A DNA stretch of 23,808 nt, taken from assembly GCA_021441665.1 (NCBI GenBank), contig JAGYYN010005206.1:1-23808 (forward strand). Reading direction: 5' to 3'. Shown here piece by piece: positions 8,566 to 18,115 of this stretch. The translations under genes were made by a program, and so were the position numbers. The notes under the pieces are model-generated. The model saw nothing but the letters and a program-made list of their open reading frames with translations, made no database searches and had not been told where the DNA came from. This DNA is from Euplotes cf. woodruffi 2 WChen-2021. Taxonomy: Eukaryota; Ciliophora; Spirotrichea; Euplotida; Euplotidae. Position 1 is the stretch's first letter, and each line of letters opens with the position of its first letter.

Positions 8566-11012
8566 CTAGTACTTGAAACAGTCGATGTTTTTCAACTCTT
8601 CGTTCATTTTTTGTAATGTTTTCATCTTCACATCTAAATATACGGGTTATGATACTGGGAGGAGTCAGGATACCTAAGATCTGCAATCTTGACCGAAAGT
8701 AGTTCGAGGTTTTATTCGCTAACTTCTTAATCTATAAATTTGGTTACTAGATCTGTGCAAATTTGTAAATATTATCTGTAGGTTCGATAATGAGTTGATT
8801 TTGGTGATTTAAAAATTACTTCTGTGCTTTTTAATGACTTTTCGCATTTTTTAAACTATTTCTTCGAATTTTTTATTTGAATTAAAAGGAATTTTTCATT
8901 GGTAAAATTTTCACTCTTGATCGTCTCTGTTGTTGGGGTAGTCAAAGTTATCAGATTTATTTAAGCATTGTGATGCTTTGGGTCAGCACATTGTTTGACT
9001 GTCTCACTCCTGACTTTAAGTCAGTGTCGCTTAAGAGGATTCCAAGCCTCCTTCGAAATCTATAAAAGTGATAAAATTTAGAAGTAAAAAGCAAATTTTT
9101 TTGAATTATTATGAAATCGCATAAAACAGCAAATATTGATAAAATAAATTTCAGAAACTATAGAAGTCGATTTAATAAAACAAGATAAATTTACATAAGT
9201 TACTAAATTTAATGTTTTAATAGTTATTTTAGGAAATTAAAAGGAAATGTAGTTTAATACCAACATGTATTTTTTGTATTCAAAAATAAAATTTTGCACT
9301 TCATTTAATTTTCCAAATGAAAGTTTATCATTGAAATTTATCATTTTTTTATAACTTAAAAATTTATTTATAAGGACCATAATAAACATTAAATTTCCTT
9401 CCTGCACACCCTAATTTTAAGCAATAAAACAAATAAAATAAGCAAACAGCAAATAAAGTATTTTGCACAAGTAAAACTGCTCTAGTAATTAAAAATATTT
9501 TAGATTTATTTTTCCTGTTCGTTAAATTCAATTCCACCTCAGCAAATACCAATCCGAATAATAAAACTGACTATCATCTCAATCGATTGTGCTTACCAAT
9601 TGGCTCGTTTGAAGTTCGATCACGGCTTGTTCTTCACCTTCGGGTTTGTCGCTTTCTCTTTCTCCTTCGTTATTTTCATTTTGCGGAACTGCACCTTCGG
9701 CTTAAAAACACTTGATAGATCCGGAGCTAAATTTAACTTGTCAACGACAGCCTGAAGTCATCCACTCACCGCTGCTTATTTGCTTTTGGCTGGTGACTAG
9801 CGGATGTAGGTTCCTCGAGATTTTATTTAATTTCGTTCTCAAAACGCCTGATCGCTTGCACCTTGATCGACGTCAGCTTGTTGGTCATCAGCTCGGAGAC
9901 GGATGAAGTTATGCCTGAAGGATGTTACCCAACACTTACTTCGCTTATTTCTGAGACGTGTACTTTTCCTTCAGCTGCTTTGTCTTCTCGATGTGCTGGA
10001 AATTCGTCGGTCTCCGCACCGATTGGTATTCTATATGGTCAAACAACGGGGACCAACGGGTTCGATAGACTCTCTCACGATTTGCAGGGTTGAACGACGA
10101 TGTTTTATTAACCTTTTTACTGCTTGCTTGCTTAATTTTTCAAAGACTTTAGGAAAAACATTTCAGATAGAGTCTGTGGAATGATCTTGACGCTTGATTT
10201 GCCATCAAATTTCAGATCCAAGTCTGTAAGATTATCAAAATTGCTTACTTCGAGTTAAATTCATGCTGCTTAGTTTTTGTTTGAATTTTTCGTATTTAAA
10301 TTTATTTTCTGTAACAACAAGATATTGTTATTTATGCATTTTCGAAACGTTAAAAATTTTGATTTCGATACCTGTGTTGCTGACTGAAACTGTTATCGAT
10401 ATCAGCACCTAAACGCGTCACAAAAGCACTTTACTGCTTCTGTCATCGCTGAGATCACTGGAGATAAATTCAGACCCGCTGGTTGAACTTTTGCTTCCGT
10501 TGGTTCTGGTATTTTCTTCTTGTATCGTTGATTTCCTCTCCACACTGCGCCTTTTCATTTCGTTTACCACATCGCTGAATGTAAAGATCCGTTTGAGCTT
10601 TTTCATATTGTAAGTGCTGAGCTTGACCTCAATCGGGGTGAAGAGCACGTCTTTCCCCATGTACTCATCAAGCAGTTGGTTGTGAGTTATCTGTCCTTTA
10701 TTAAACCTTTCTTGCGTATGTAGGAACCTACGACAGTTCTCATCGGCAACTGTATCAAGCGCACTTTGCTTTACGTATATATCTTCGACTGGTATAAAGC
10801 TGAAATAGTTAGCAAAGCAAGACAGTTGCTTCGCTTACCTTGCGTTAAGTTTACTTCTTAGCAGCATCTTATTTTATCCCTTTCATTTTAGCTTCTGCTC
10901 TCTGCGCTCGGATTCGGTGACAAGCAGGGTCGTTGTCGCCTTCAGGCCGCCTGAATTCGTTTCTCTGGACAGCAGAGAAGTAGTTGTTTACTGTGTTCCA
11001 CTGTAAATCCAT
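8566..11012 (-). CDS. Unknown protein requiring eight frameshifts
   Basis: ATG is at 11010-11012 and stop TAG at 8566-8568. Introns: 10800-10838, 10409-10434, 10309-10371, 10224-10248, 9915-9939, 9727-9769, 9060-9596 (537 nt), 8719-8747 and 8634-8655. Seven +1 sites are AAA-TAA at 10869-10874, 10302-10307, 9945-9950, 9823-9828 and 8957-8962, AAT-TAA at 10132-10137 and GTT-TAA at 8851-8856. A +2 shift at AGA-TAA (8772-8777) fits the last part best. With these, all segments are whole codons: 542 residues. The protein is basic and helical at the start (RIRAQRAEAKMKGIKK), then Ser-rich, then Lys/Arg-rich (MKITKEKEKATNPKVKNK). No known domain or membrane span is visible. The 8566-8780 part is the least secure. 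The density of shifts is striking, yet the reading between sites stays clean, so I do not call it a pseudogene. Confidence 0.72.
9060..9596 (-). other. 537-bp AT-rich insertion behaving as an intron
   Basis: It begins GTAAGC on the minus strand and ends TTTATAG, and its removal joins AAT TG to A TTT in phase. It is more than ten times the usual intron size in this window and much richer in A+T than flanking exons. A frame inside (9364-9552) translates to a hydrophobic low-complexity peptide that I do not regard as coding. It may be a long intron or a short intron carrying a germline-limited insert; no clear terminal inverted repeat was found. Confidence 0.5.
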
Positions 11013-11333
11013 TTTTATAAAATTAATTTATTTTGCAAGTTTTTTGGTCTTAATTTCGGTGTTTTAAATTCATGATTTTACTGTTATAGTTTTTGCTGAT
11101 CAAAGTTATTTAGTTAATATTAAATCGAAATATTCACTCGAATTATTTTGATGACTGCTCCATCGGTATACTTTCAATATAAACAGCAGATAGAGATTGA
11201 TCGACAGTCGCTACCAGATTTATTCAGCAAATACAATATTTTTAGTCTATATAGAATCTGTGTAATGCAGAATAATTGAAAAATGAAATAAATTACTTTT
11301 GCGATTGCTTTTACTAAACCATAGCGATTAAGT
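11013..11333. other. Intergenic gap with breakage-type motifs
   Basis: About 321 bp lie between the stop of the 294-residue unknown gene and the start of the frameshift-rich gene. AATTGAAAAA at 11274-11283 (plus strand) fits HATTGAAAHH fully, and TATTGAAAGT on the minus strand (11170-11179) fits nine of ten. No open frame or RNA gene is evident. Confidence 0.4.
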
Positions 11334-13207
11334 CTATCTCTCTTTCTTGTGAAGCAAAAACGGCTTGAGCTGTTTCGAGATTCTTTATGAAATTAATTAG
11401 TCTAAGTCTTACCGATTGTTTGACTTCCTCTTCGTGTTTGAAGTCGCGTATTCTTTTTGATAGGTAAGAATGATCTCCTTGATGCTCTTGTCATATAGCT
11501 TTTTGAACTTGGCCTCTTCGCTTTCCTCGTATTTACTTAGTCATCCACGAGTTTGACTTGAGCAGAAAGTTATTGGTGTAAAGTGCATCTGGCACGGGGT
11601 ACACCTTAAACTCATTCTTGCTTATTTCTAGTAATGGCCGCCTCGACCGCCTTTTGTTCCCGACTGACTCAAGACTGTCAACGAAGGGATCGATGATATT
11701 GTTACAGACGCTTGTCGGACGGATTGAGCTTACTTTGGATCAAGGGCGACCAAACCACTCGGAAGATGGAGACTGCGACAACACCTGAGCGTTACTATTA
11801 CTTCGCAGACTAAATTAACTGTTTAGATTATTTGAGTTGATACTCAATGTCCTACAACTTTTGGTTTTACAGCATGATTTCGAAATTTAGATTATCAAAG
11901 AAAAAAATTTCATTTTTAATTAAGGTTTTTATATCAAAGTAATTGTTTTGATTGGTAAAATCAAAATTATTTTACTAAAACTACTAGATGATTAAATAAC
12001 TCCTTAAAATCAAAAATTTGGTAATTAATTGATTTAACCAATAACTAAATTCAGTTTTATAATTACCAAATTATTGCATTCTAAACTGGTTATTGTAATT
12101 TTAAAATTAAAACCTAAGTTTATTAAATTCACAGTGAAACTAAACTTAATTTATTACTAAATTTGATTTGTAGATTACCTTAATATTCAACTGATGTTTA
12201 TCAATCTCAGACGTAAAGTTATTGATTCTTTTTGTCGGAATATTCTGCGGGCTTATTCATATATTTTTATTGCGACTCGTGATCTTGATGTCTTTATTTA
12301 CTTGGTAGAAGTTCAATTTGCTTTCTTTGGCTTTCATTTGAGCCTAGAATAAAAATTACTACCCGCCAAGCTGCAGTTAGTCCTACCTGGAACAGAGGCT
12401 TTACCGGCTCGTTGACTTTAAAAGTCTTTTGAGACAGCACACCGGTGTTGGTTTTGTTAGCCAGCTCTTCATCTTGCGCGTGAGATAGCTTGGACAGGTA
12501 CAAGTCCATCTGGTTGAAGCCTTCCTCCTGATATCGATTAAGTGCACGAGCACTGAGTAAGTCTCGTCTTTGAATGCGCCTCTTCTCCGCTTCTATAATA
12601 TTGTAAAATAGCAAGTCAAAAGAGGACAGTTAGGTAACTTGATTCACTATTTTTTAATCTAAATTACAACGATTTTTGATGACCGAAAGCCTGGTATTAT
12701 AATTCTATCCTTTCGCGAATAAGATTTGGAGAATTATATAAAAATAAATTTTATTTAGATAGCTAAATTCTTGCCATTGAAGAGAAAATTAATAAACTGC
12801 TGAAGCTTGAGCTTTTTTAATACTCACAACGGAGTTATTTTTGATTTTATACTACTGAAGATGGTTTAAATTACTGATTGGCGATATAGCAACCACTAAT
12901 TTATAAATTCACGGAATGACTTTGTATTTGTGATGATTAGCTAGCTGTAGTTTGATTTAAATAGCTGATATCGTCAACTTTGCATTGAAATTAAGAGTAT
13001 TAAAGACAGTAATAGCAAGATAGAAACTTTATTTTTGAGATCGACAACTAACGTCACAAATTAAATTAGCTCAGAGACGGCTTTGCAACTGGTTGTGTAG
13101 CTAGATTTGGTACCTTCGTCTTTTGACTTCCCCCTGATTTTCATTTCTTCTTTGTCTTTGACCTGCCTAAGGTTCTTTCTTCTCTTTTCAGAGTATAAGC
13201 TGAACAT
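11334..13207 (-). CDS. Unknown 294-residue charged protein with two long introns
   Basis: ATG at 13205-13207 opens MFSLYSEKRRKNL; stop TAG is at 11334-11336. Introns are 12593-13113 (521 nt), 12344-12386 (43), 11785-12178 (394) and 11383-11412 (30). One +1 shift is needed at AAG-TAA (11533-11538). Exons sum to whole codons at every step. The N-terminal third is a charged helix (EAEKRRIQRRDLLSARALNR). The middle has SSEWFGRPCSKVSSI with TGA as Cys, and the C-terminus is again Lys-rich. No domain is recognised. The link of the first exon to the second across 521 nt rests on phase agreement (GAA G / AA GCG) and on matching charged-helix character. If it is wrong, 13207-13065 would encode a separate peptide of about 41-49 residues. 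Confidence 0.7.
11785..12178 (-). other. 394-bp AT-rich insertion behaving as an intron, with internal inverted repeat
   Basis: It starts GTAATC and ends GCTCAG on the minus strand, in phase 0 between AAT ATT AAG and GTG TTG TCG. Inside is a perfect 13-bp inverted repeat: AATTTGGTAATTA at 12015-12027 and its complement at 12060-12072. The length and base composition are unlike the 22-49-nt introns around it. Confidence 0.5.
12593..13113 (-). other. 521-bp insertion behaving as an intron
   Basis: It runs from GTACCA to ATTATAG on the minus strand and separates the first exon of the 294-residue gene from the second. No frame inside is convincingly coding. A 9-base word (AATAGCAAG on the plus strand) is present near both ends, around 12605 and 13010, as a direct repeat that may be chance. 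Confidence 0.45.
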
Positions 13208-13297
13208 TTTGTTTGTTAATTTTTATTCAATAATTAATTCGATTTTGAATCCAATTAGTTTATATTGAAATGATTTAGTTTAAGCATTCGTAGCTGT

Positions 13298-15424
13298 TTA
13301 CTTCTTCTGTTCGATGATTTTAATTTTGTGGTACCGGGACCGACTGTCGCTTTTCTTTTTAATTTTGAAGAACTTCTTGGCCATGTCCTCAATATTAGGC
13401 TTTGCTTCTTCTTGTTTGCTACTAACTGGCGATTGAGAATAGACGGTCTCGCTAATGTAAATGCTTTTCGGCTTCATCCTGTTATTATTTATTTCCTCGG
13501 CTGCTTGCTGCTCTTCAAGCTCAAGTTTCTTTTTGTAAACCAGCTGCTGGTATAGGTTGTTCACAGGTGTGTGAGGCACCTTCAGTTCTTTATCAATTTC
13601 GGACTGCTTATATCCAAGATCTTTAATCTTGGATATAATGTCGCTGTCGACCTCGATGAGTTTCATTTTGGACTCTTCCTCCTGCTTGCGGATTTTCTTG
13701 CGCATTTCTTTGATGATCTTCGTGCAGTCTTCGTAGTTTAAATTTTGACTTTTATGCACTTCGCCAACGATAATGAGTTTCTTTGTACTGCGGTTGTTTT
13801 GTTTTTGCTAGACGGATTTAGAACCTTCACTTACCACTTCGTAAAATTTATTCTGAAAGACGTTCTTCTGATAGAAGTCCGTCTTTGACTTCGTCAGCAG
13901 AGTATGCGCAGAACTGGAGTTTCATGACGTATTAGACTTGACGAACTGCGTGTTTGACCTCTCTGGCCTCTCCACCGTCATTGTATTGTTTTTGGAAAGA
14001 TTCAATACCTTTATTGAGCTTTTTGGAATCGAAGCGCCAACAAGCTTATTTCGAGATGAAGCAAGCTCCACACAGTAAGAGTCCTCCTGATGCTTATTTC
14101 GAGTACTGACTTTCGTTCGCTTCATTCGCATTTTGAAGTAAGAATCGCTCGGTATTTGATTCTGATCCAAAGTAACTACCTTTTGCTGATCGAATGGCTT
14201 TTCGAGGTTTAGTATTTGCTGATTTTGAACAGCTCAGCTGATCGAATTTGTATATGAAGTGTTATCATGGCTTCTTTTGATCTTCCCTGGACTAAACCGC
14301 TTATACTGAGTTGAAGTTCCAATTCTTTCGTGACTTGATGTCACAGGCTGAAGCCTTCTCTGGTTGAAATTAGCATGACTAACAGAAGTACTCGGGCGCT
14401 TTGTAGAAACTGTTATTTTATTAAAGCCTGCGAAGCTCCGACACATTGTATTATCAGTCATCTGGACTGCGAAGTAAGACTGTTCGGTTATTAGCGGACC
14501 GCTAATAATCCAAGAGTCATTCATTAAGTCGTCAGATGAGTATCTCATGATCGGATCTCTCCGAATAGTCTTATTTAAAATAAAAATGACACCTTGAGAA
14601 AAGCTGCTTTCAACTGCATACTCTGCCTTATTAATTCTTGAATACAGTTGTTCGTCGTCTTTGCCTTCAAACGGATACTTATTCGTAATAAGCTTGTAGA
14701 GGACGACTCCAAGTGCCCAGATGTCAGCTTTAAAAGGAGAATGGGGCTTATTTATTGACTATTTCAGGTGCAAGGAACGAAGGGGTTCCTCAGAACAGCC
14801 CGCTAAGCTCATCAATGTCTTTCATTTTTGTGCTGAACCCAAAATCAACGATTTTGATCATTAAGTTATCTAAAGTCTATATTAGCCAAAAATGCTAATA
14901 ATTGCTTACCTGGGTTGATGAGGATATTTGAAAGCTTGATATCTCGGTGGCAGATCAAGTTATTTATGCAGATAGTCAACGCCTGCTAAAATCTGTTTGA
15001 AAATTATATCTTTCATTCTTTTTCTGGAAGCTTTGACACCTTTTTCTTATTTCTTTTATTCCAAATATGAAGGGCAGGTTTATATAATCGAGGAGTCTCC
15101 CCGCATCTATCTTCGAGGTACTTGTTCAGAGGGACACCTTCGAAGAGTTCAAGGACGATGTAAACAGTGTCATTGGATTCGTAGAAATCTTTGTATTTTA
15201 TAATGCTCGGGTGGTTTAGCGTTTTCAAAATATCAACTTCGCTACGAATCATCCTTTTTCTGTGTGCATGCTCTAGCGTCTTACTTGGAGTATATTTTAA
15301 CTGCGGCAGCTTCATCGGTGAGTTTGTGGTTAGCCTTGCAAACAACGCTGAATACTCCTTTTCCAAGAATCTTGCCGATGTAATATTTTTCAAGGTCGCA
15401 GTCTTCATAAGGATTTACGATCAT
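13298..15424 (-). CDS. Protein kinase, SNF1/CAMK-like, with UBA-like C-terminal segment
   Basis: ATG is at 15422-15424 and TAA at 13298-13300. Introns are 15260-15284 (25), 14870-14909 (40) and 13808-13834 (27). Shifts: +1 at AAA-TAA 14960-14965 and 14748-14753, and a +2 at ATA-TAA 15004-15009. The result is 676 residues. The kinase domain covers about 12-285: Gly loop GKILGKGVFSVV, VK lysine at about 43, HRDIKLSN with Asp152 and Asn157, DFG at 171-173, FCGTPSFLAPE with TGA as Cys, and DIWALGV. An insert of about 25 residues precedes the E helix. The tail is Ser/Thr-rich; a segment starting SDIISKIKDLGYKQSEIDK resembles the UBA-like domain that follows the catalytic domain in SNF1/AMPK relatives. 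All catalytic residues are present, so it should be an active Ser/Thr kinase. The substrate is unknown. Confidence 0.92.
15004..15009 (-). other. Candidate +2 frameshift site ATA-TAA in kinase
   Basis: The frame before the site reads LPEKECKI and the frame after reads IFKQILAGVDYLHK. A +2 shift joins them into an E-helix segment of the exact length usual for CAMK-type kinases (LPEKE, three residues, then IF.Q). A -1 shift would add one residue. No GT..AG intron fits. Confidence 0.6.
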
Positions 15425-15570
15425 TTTGAGTATTTTAACCTCCAAGTTTGATATTTATTTTACAATATAATATTTATAACTATTTAGCACATTTTTAGTT
15501 ACTCTCAAAATAACTAAAATTACAAGAAAAAACTGAAAATTAAAAATTAAGTATTCTGTAGCTGATTTAA

Positions 15571-15580
15571 TATTGAATAT
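15571..15580 (+). promoter_or_regulatory. Breakage-type motif between kinase and kelch genes
   Basis: TATTGAATAT lies just downstream of the kelch gene stop, in the 163-bp gap before the kinase start. It has the ATTGAA core with T in place of the less conserved A. Confidence 0.25.
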
Positions 15581-15587
15581 AGCATAG

Positions 15588-17969
15588 TTATCTTCTTTTT
15601 AAAATTTCAACAGTAAGCTCTGCATTTGAAGTGACCATCCTTAAAAATGAGTCCGTCTTCGAGACAATGTCAAATTTACTGACGACAAAGTTGATTCACA
15701 GTTCTTTTAAAGTATCAGCTTGCGTTACGTGGGCATCCATCAGGACTTGTGCGACGTTTTCTCAGTTGATACTGCTACTGATCTTCCTTTCACAAGTTTC
15801 CTTCAGCTTTTCGAGCTTAAAAGTACTCGCGGCTTTAAGCAGTTTCATCGAGTTCTCAAGCGTGACCTCTCAGTAGTCAGTGTAAATGTAGCGGATTATA
15901 TCGAGGCAAATTTCATACGAAATTCCGTCCATTTTTATCTTGATTGGCAGCTCGATGTCCTCATCATCGCTTTTGGACTCTTCGACTGAGTACATTCCAG
16001 AAGAATACATTTCTAACGAGTTCTGGTTCTTGATGTTTTCATCAGTGAACTCTATGTTATCTTTTGAGTCTAACACAGCATTTCATTCAATACGAATTTG
16101 TGTGGATTAGATGCAGGAATCAAGCTTACCTTCAATATCAAGGGACACCTCCTTGTCTTCTTCGATGCAGTTTTCATCTGAGTTTGCGTCCATTATTTCT
16201 GGAACTTGAAAGCTAAAAATTCTACAATATTTGACGACAACTTTACCTTTTGAGCTCTTCACTCGGTTTTTGTTTATTTGGCTTGTCGATCGTTTTTCTC
16301 CTGTTGTGGATCGACTTCTCGGAGAAGCAATTCTCCGACGGACTCTCGACGATTTTATTTCTGAAAGTCGATGACGAGAGAGCTGTACATGTCACTGTCG
16401 CCGAGGATAGACAGTTCATTTGATTCGTCTAGTGTCTCGTCATATCCGCACATTTCATCAATAAGTTTTTCAAAGTACGCTCATTTTGATAGCAGCAGTC
16501 GGTGAGCGTATATAATCCGTATTGGGGTTGCACTTGTTGAGCTGTTATTTTCCTTCAGCTTAAACTTACTGTCGAATATTGATGAAAAGCTAGTCGTCAC
16601 CTTTTTATCTGTAGTCTCTTCCTCTGAAAACTCAAGGATTACATCAGAGTACTGTTGGTTGTTTACGAACTTCAGCATGCTAGATAGGGTAAGATCTTTT
16701 TCCTTTGAGATCGCGAAGAAGTAAAAGTCATTAAGTCTTATCTTTCCGTCGTACCCTCCGAAGATATACAGTTTGTCGCTGACGACAGCTCCAACATGGC
16801 AGAATCTTCATGACGGTTTGACTCCATCATCGTGCTTGATCAGTTTCCATTCGCCTTCATTTATCTTAAACTGGTAGAAATCAGACTTCGCTCAGCCGGA
16901 CGACCCTCCGAACAGTAAGATAGAGTCGTCTGAGTGGGCGAGGATATGCGAGTCTCTCGGGGACGGTTCAAAAGTCTTTGAGTAGTTAATCAAATTCCAC
17001 TTCATCTTTTTAAAGTTGTAATAATAAAAGTCATTAAGTTGTTGCTGACCGTCATGCCCTCCGAACATATACATTTTGTCTTCGATTACTGTTCACGATG
17101 TCCTGTATCTCGGGGTTGGCCATATTTCATCATTTGACTTGATTCTGTTCCACTGGTTCTTCGTGAAGTTAAATCGATAAAAGTCGTTTTTGTAGTTTCC
17201 ATCGTATCCTCCAAACACGTACATTGAGTCTTCATATACCACAGCAGAGTGCGAGTGTCTCGGGGTTGGAGGGCCTTCCTTCCCGCCGAATATGACCTCT
17301 TGCCACGACCCGCTGTCGACATTGTACTCGTAGAAGTCGTTTATTCTGTTGAATCCGTCGTAGCCGCCGAAGATGTAGATCGACCTGTTGTAGACGACAG
17401 CGACGTGCCTGTCTCTTGGTAGCGGAGGTATGTCTCAAGTCTTGATCTGCTTCCATATTAGTTTTTCGGTATCGTAAGAATAGAAGTCATTTTTCCTTGA
17501 TATTCCGTCGTAGCCTCCAAATATGTATAATTTGCTGTCGAGAGCAACGCAGGATAAAGTCGATATAAATATTGAAATAAAATTATAAAAATTAAAATTA
17601 AAATAATAACTATTACATCTTTTAATCAATTAAATATAGAGCATCAAAACTTTAAATCTGAGGCAGTCAAAAAAGACTTTTCTTTGAGTAAGCTGGAATT
17701 AGGCTGGGAGAATTCCAGCTCTGTGAGGTAAGTTTCATCGCTGAGTATTTATCATTGATGATCTTTACTAGAGACCTGCTCCGTCAGAATGCATACGTCT
17801 CATGTTTATTGAATCATTTATGTTTATAATTTTACTTCAATGTTTATATCTACTTTAAGAGTGACCTTGGACACGGCATGTTCGGGTCTTTATCGTCAAG
17901 TTTATACCAGTTCCAAGGAATCGGCAGGATCTTTCCGTCGTACATTATATGCTTACTACTTTGATTCAT
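15588..17969 (-). CDS. Kelch-repeat protein with split BTB and BACK domains
   Basis: ATG is at 17967-17969 and TAA at 15588-15590. The exon is interrupted by a TA-flanked element (17555-17857), whose loss joins CCA AGG TCA CTC T to TA TCC TGC and gives PRSLLSCVALDSKLYIFGG. Introns are 16222-16246 and 16070-16129; a +1 shift occurs at AAA-TAA (16355-16360). The sum is 664 residues. About six kelch repeats (YIFGGYDG, YVFGGYDG, YMFGGHDG and so on) fill residues 20-325 and should form a beta-propeller. A BTB fold starts near 329 (YSDVILEF, YAHRLLLSK) but is split by about 136 acidic, Ser-rich residues before its last strand and helix (IELPIKIKM, RYIYTDYCEVTLEN). A BACK-like tail follows. Layout resembles LZTR1-type adaptors that present substrates to cullin-3 ligases; that role is inference. 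Confidence 0.9.
17555..17857. mobile_element. Small TA-flanked terminal-inverted-repeat element (MITE-like internal eliminated sequence)
   Basis: The element sits inside the kelch coding sequence. TA occurs at both edges (17555-17556 and 17856-17857); removing 301 bp and one TA restores the frame. The first 35 bases (17555-17589) and the reverse complement of the last 35 (17823-17857) differ at only three positions; both begin TAAAGT[C/A]GATATAAA. TA duplication plus terminal repeats is the signature of Tc1/mariner-type elements, to which Euplotes Tec elements belong. It has no coding capacity, so it would be a non-autonomous copy. There is no AG at its end, so splicing cannot explain its loss. 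A central 10-bp hairpin (AGCTGGAATT at 17691-17700, complement at 17711-17720) adds to the internal symmetry. Confidence 0.88.
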
Positions 17970-18115
17970 TTTTATTAGTTTAAAATATTTTTAACTTAAT
18001 TTCATTTCAATTTTTATCAATACTAAACGATCTTCATATCTAAAATTATATTTGAAAAATAAAGTTATTTTTTATTATTGAAATGATGATTTAGAATATG
18101 ATTAGTAATAGTTTA
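17970..18115. promoter_or_regulatory. AT-rich gap with two opposed breakage-type motifs
   Basis: The gap lies between the kelch start and the calpain stop. TATTGAAATG is on the plus strand at 18076-18085, and AATTGAAATG is on the minus strand at 18003-18012; each matches HATTGAAAHH at nine of ten positions. Opposed motifs could mark the two new ends. Confidence 0.3.

Noticed and set aside
9364-9552. Possible membrane-protein C-terminus in the 537-bp insertion
   Set aside because: The peptide is AT-driven low complexity, and removing the whole insertion joins two well-formed coding stretches in phase.
13065-13207. Separate small protein of 41-49 residues
   Set aside because: Its first 31 codons join in phase to the next gene across a 521-bp intron and give a continuous charged helix. 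It is kept only as an alternative.
17570-17579. Breakage-type motif TATTGAAATA
   Set aside because: It is part of the terminal inverted repeat of the TA element, inside a gene rather than between genes.
17435-17629. Frame that would start the kelch protein at MIKRCNSYYFNF
   Set aside because: Its first residues lie inside the TA element, are low in complexity, and lack the N-terminal part of the first kelch repeat, which is found upstream at 17858-17969.
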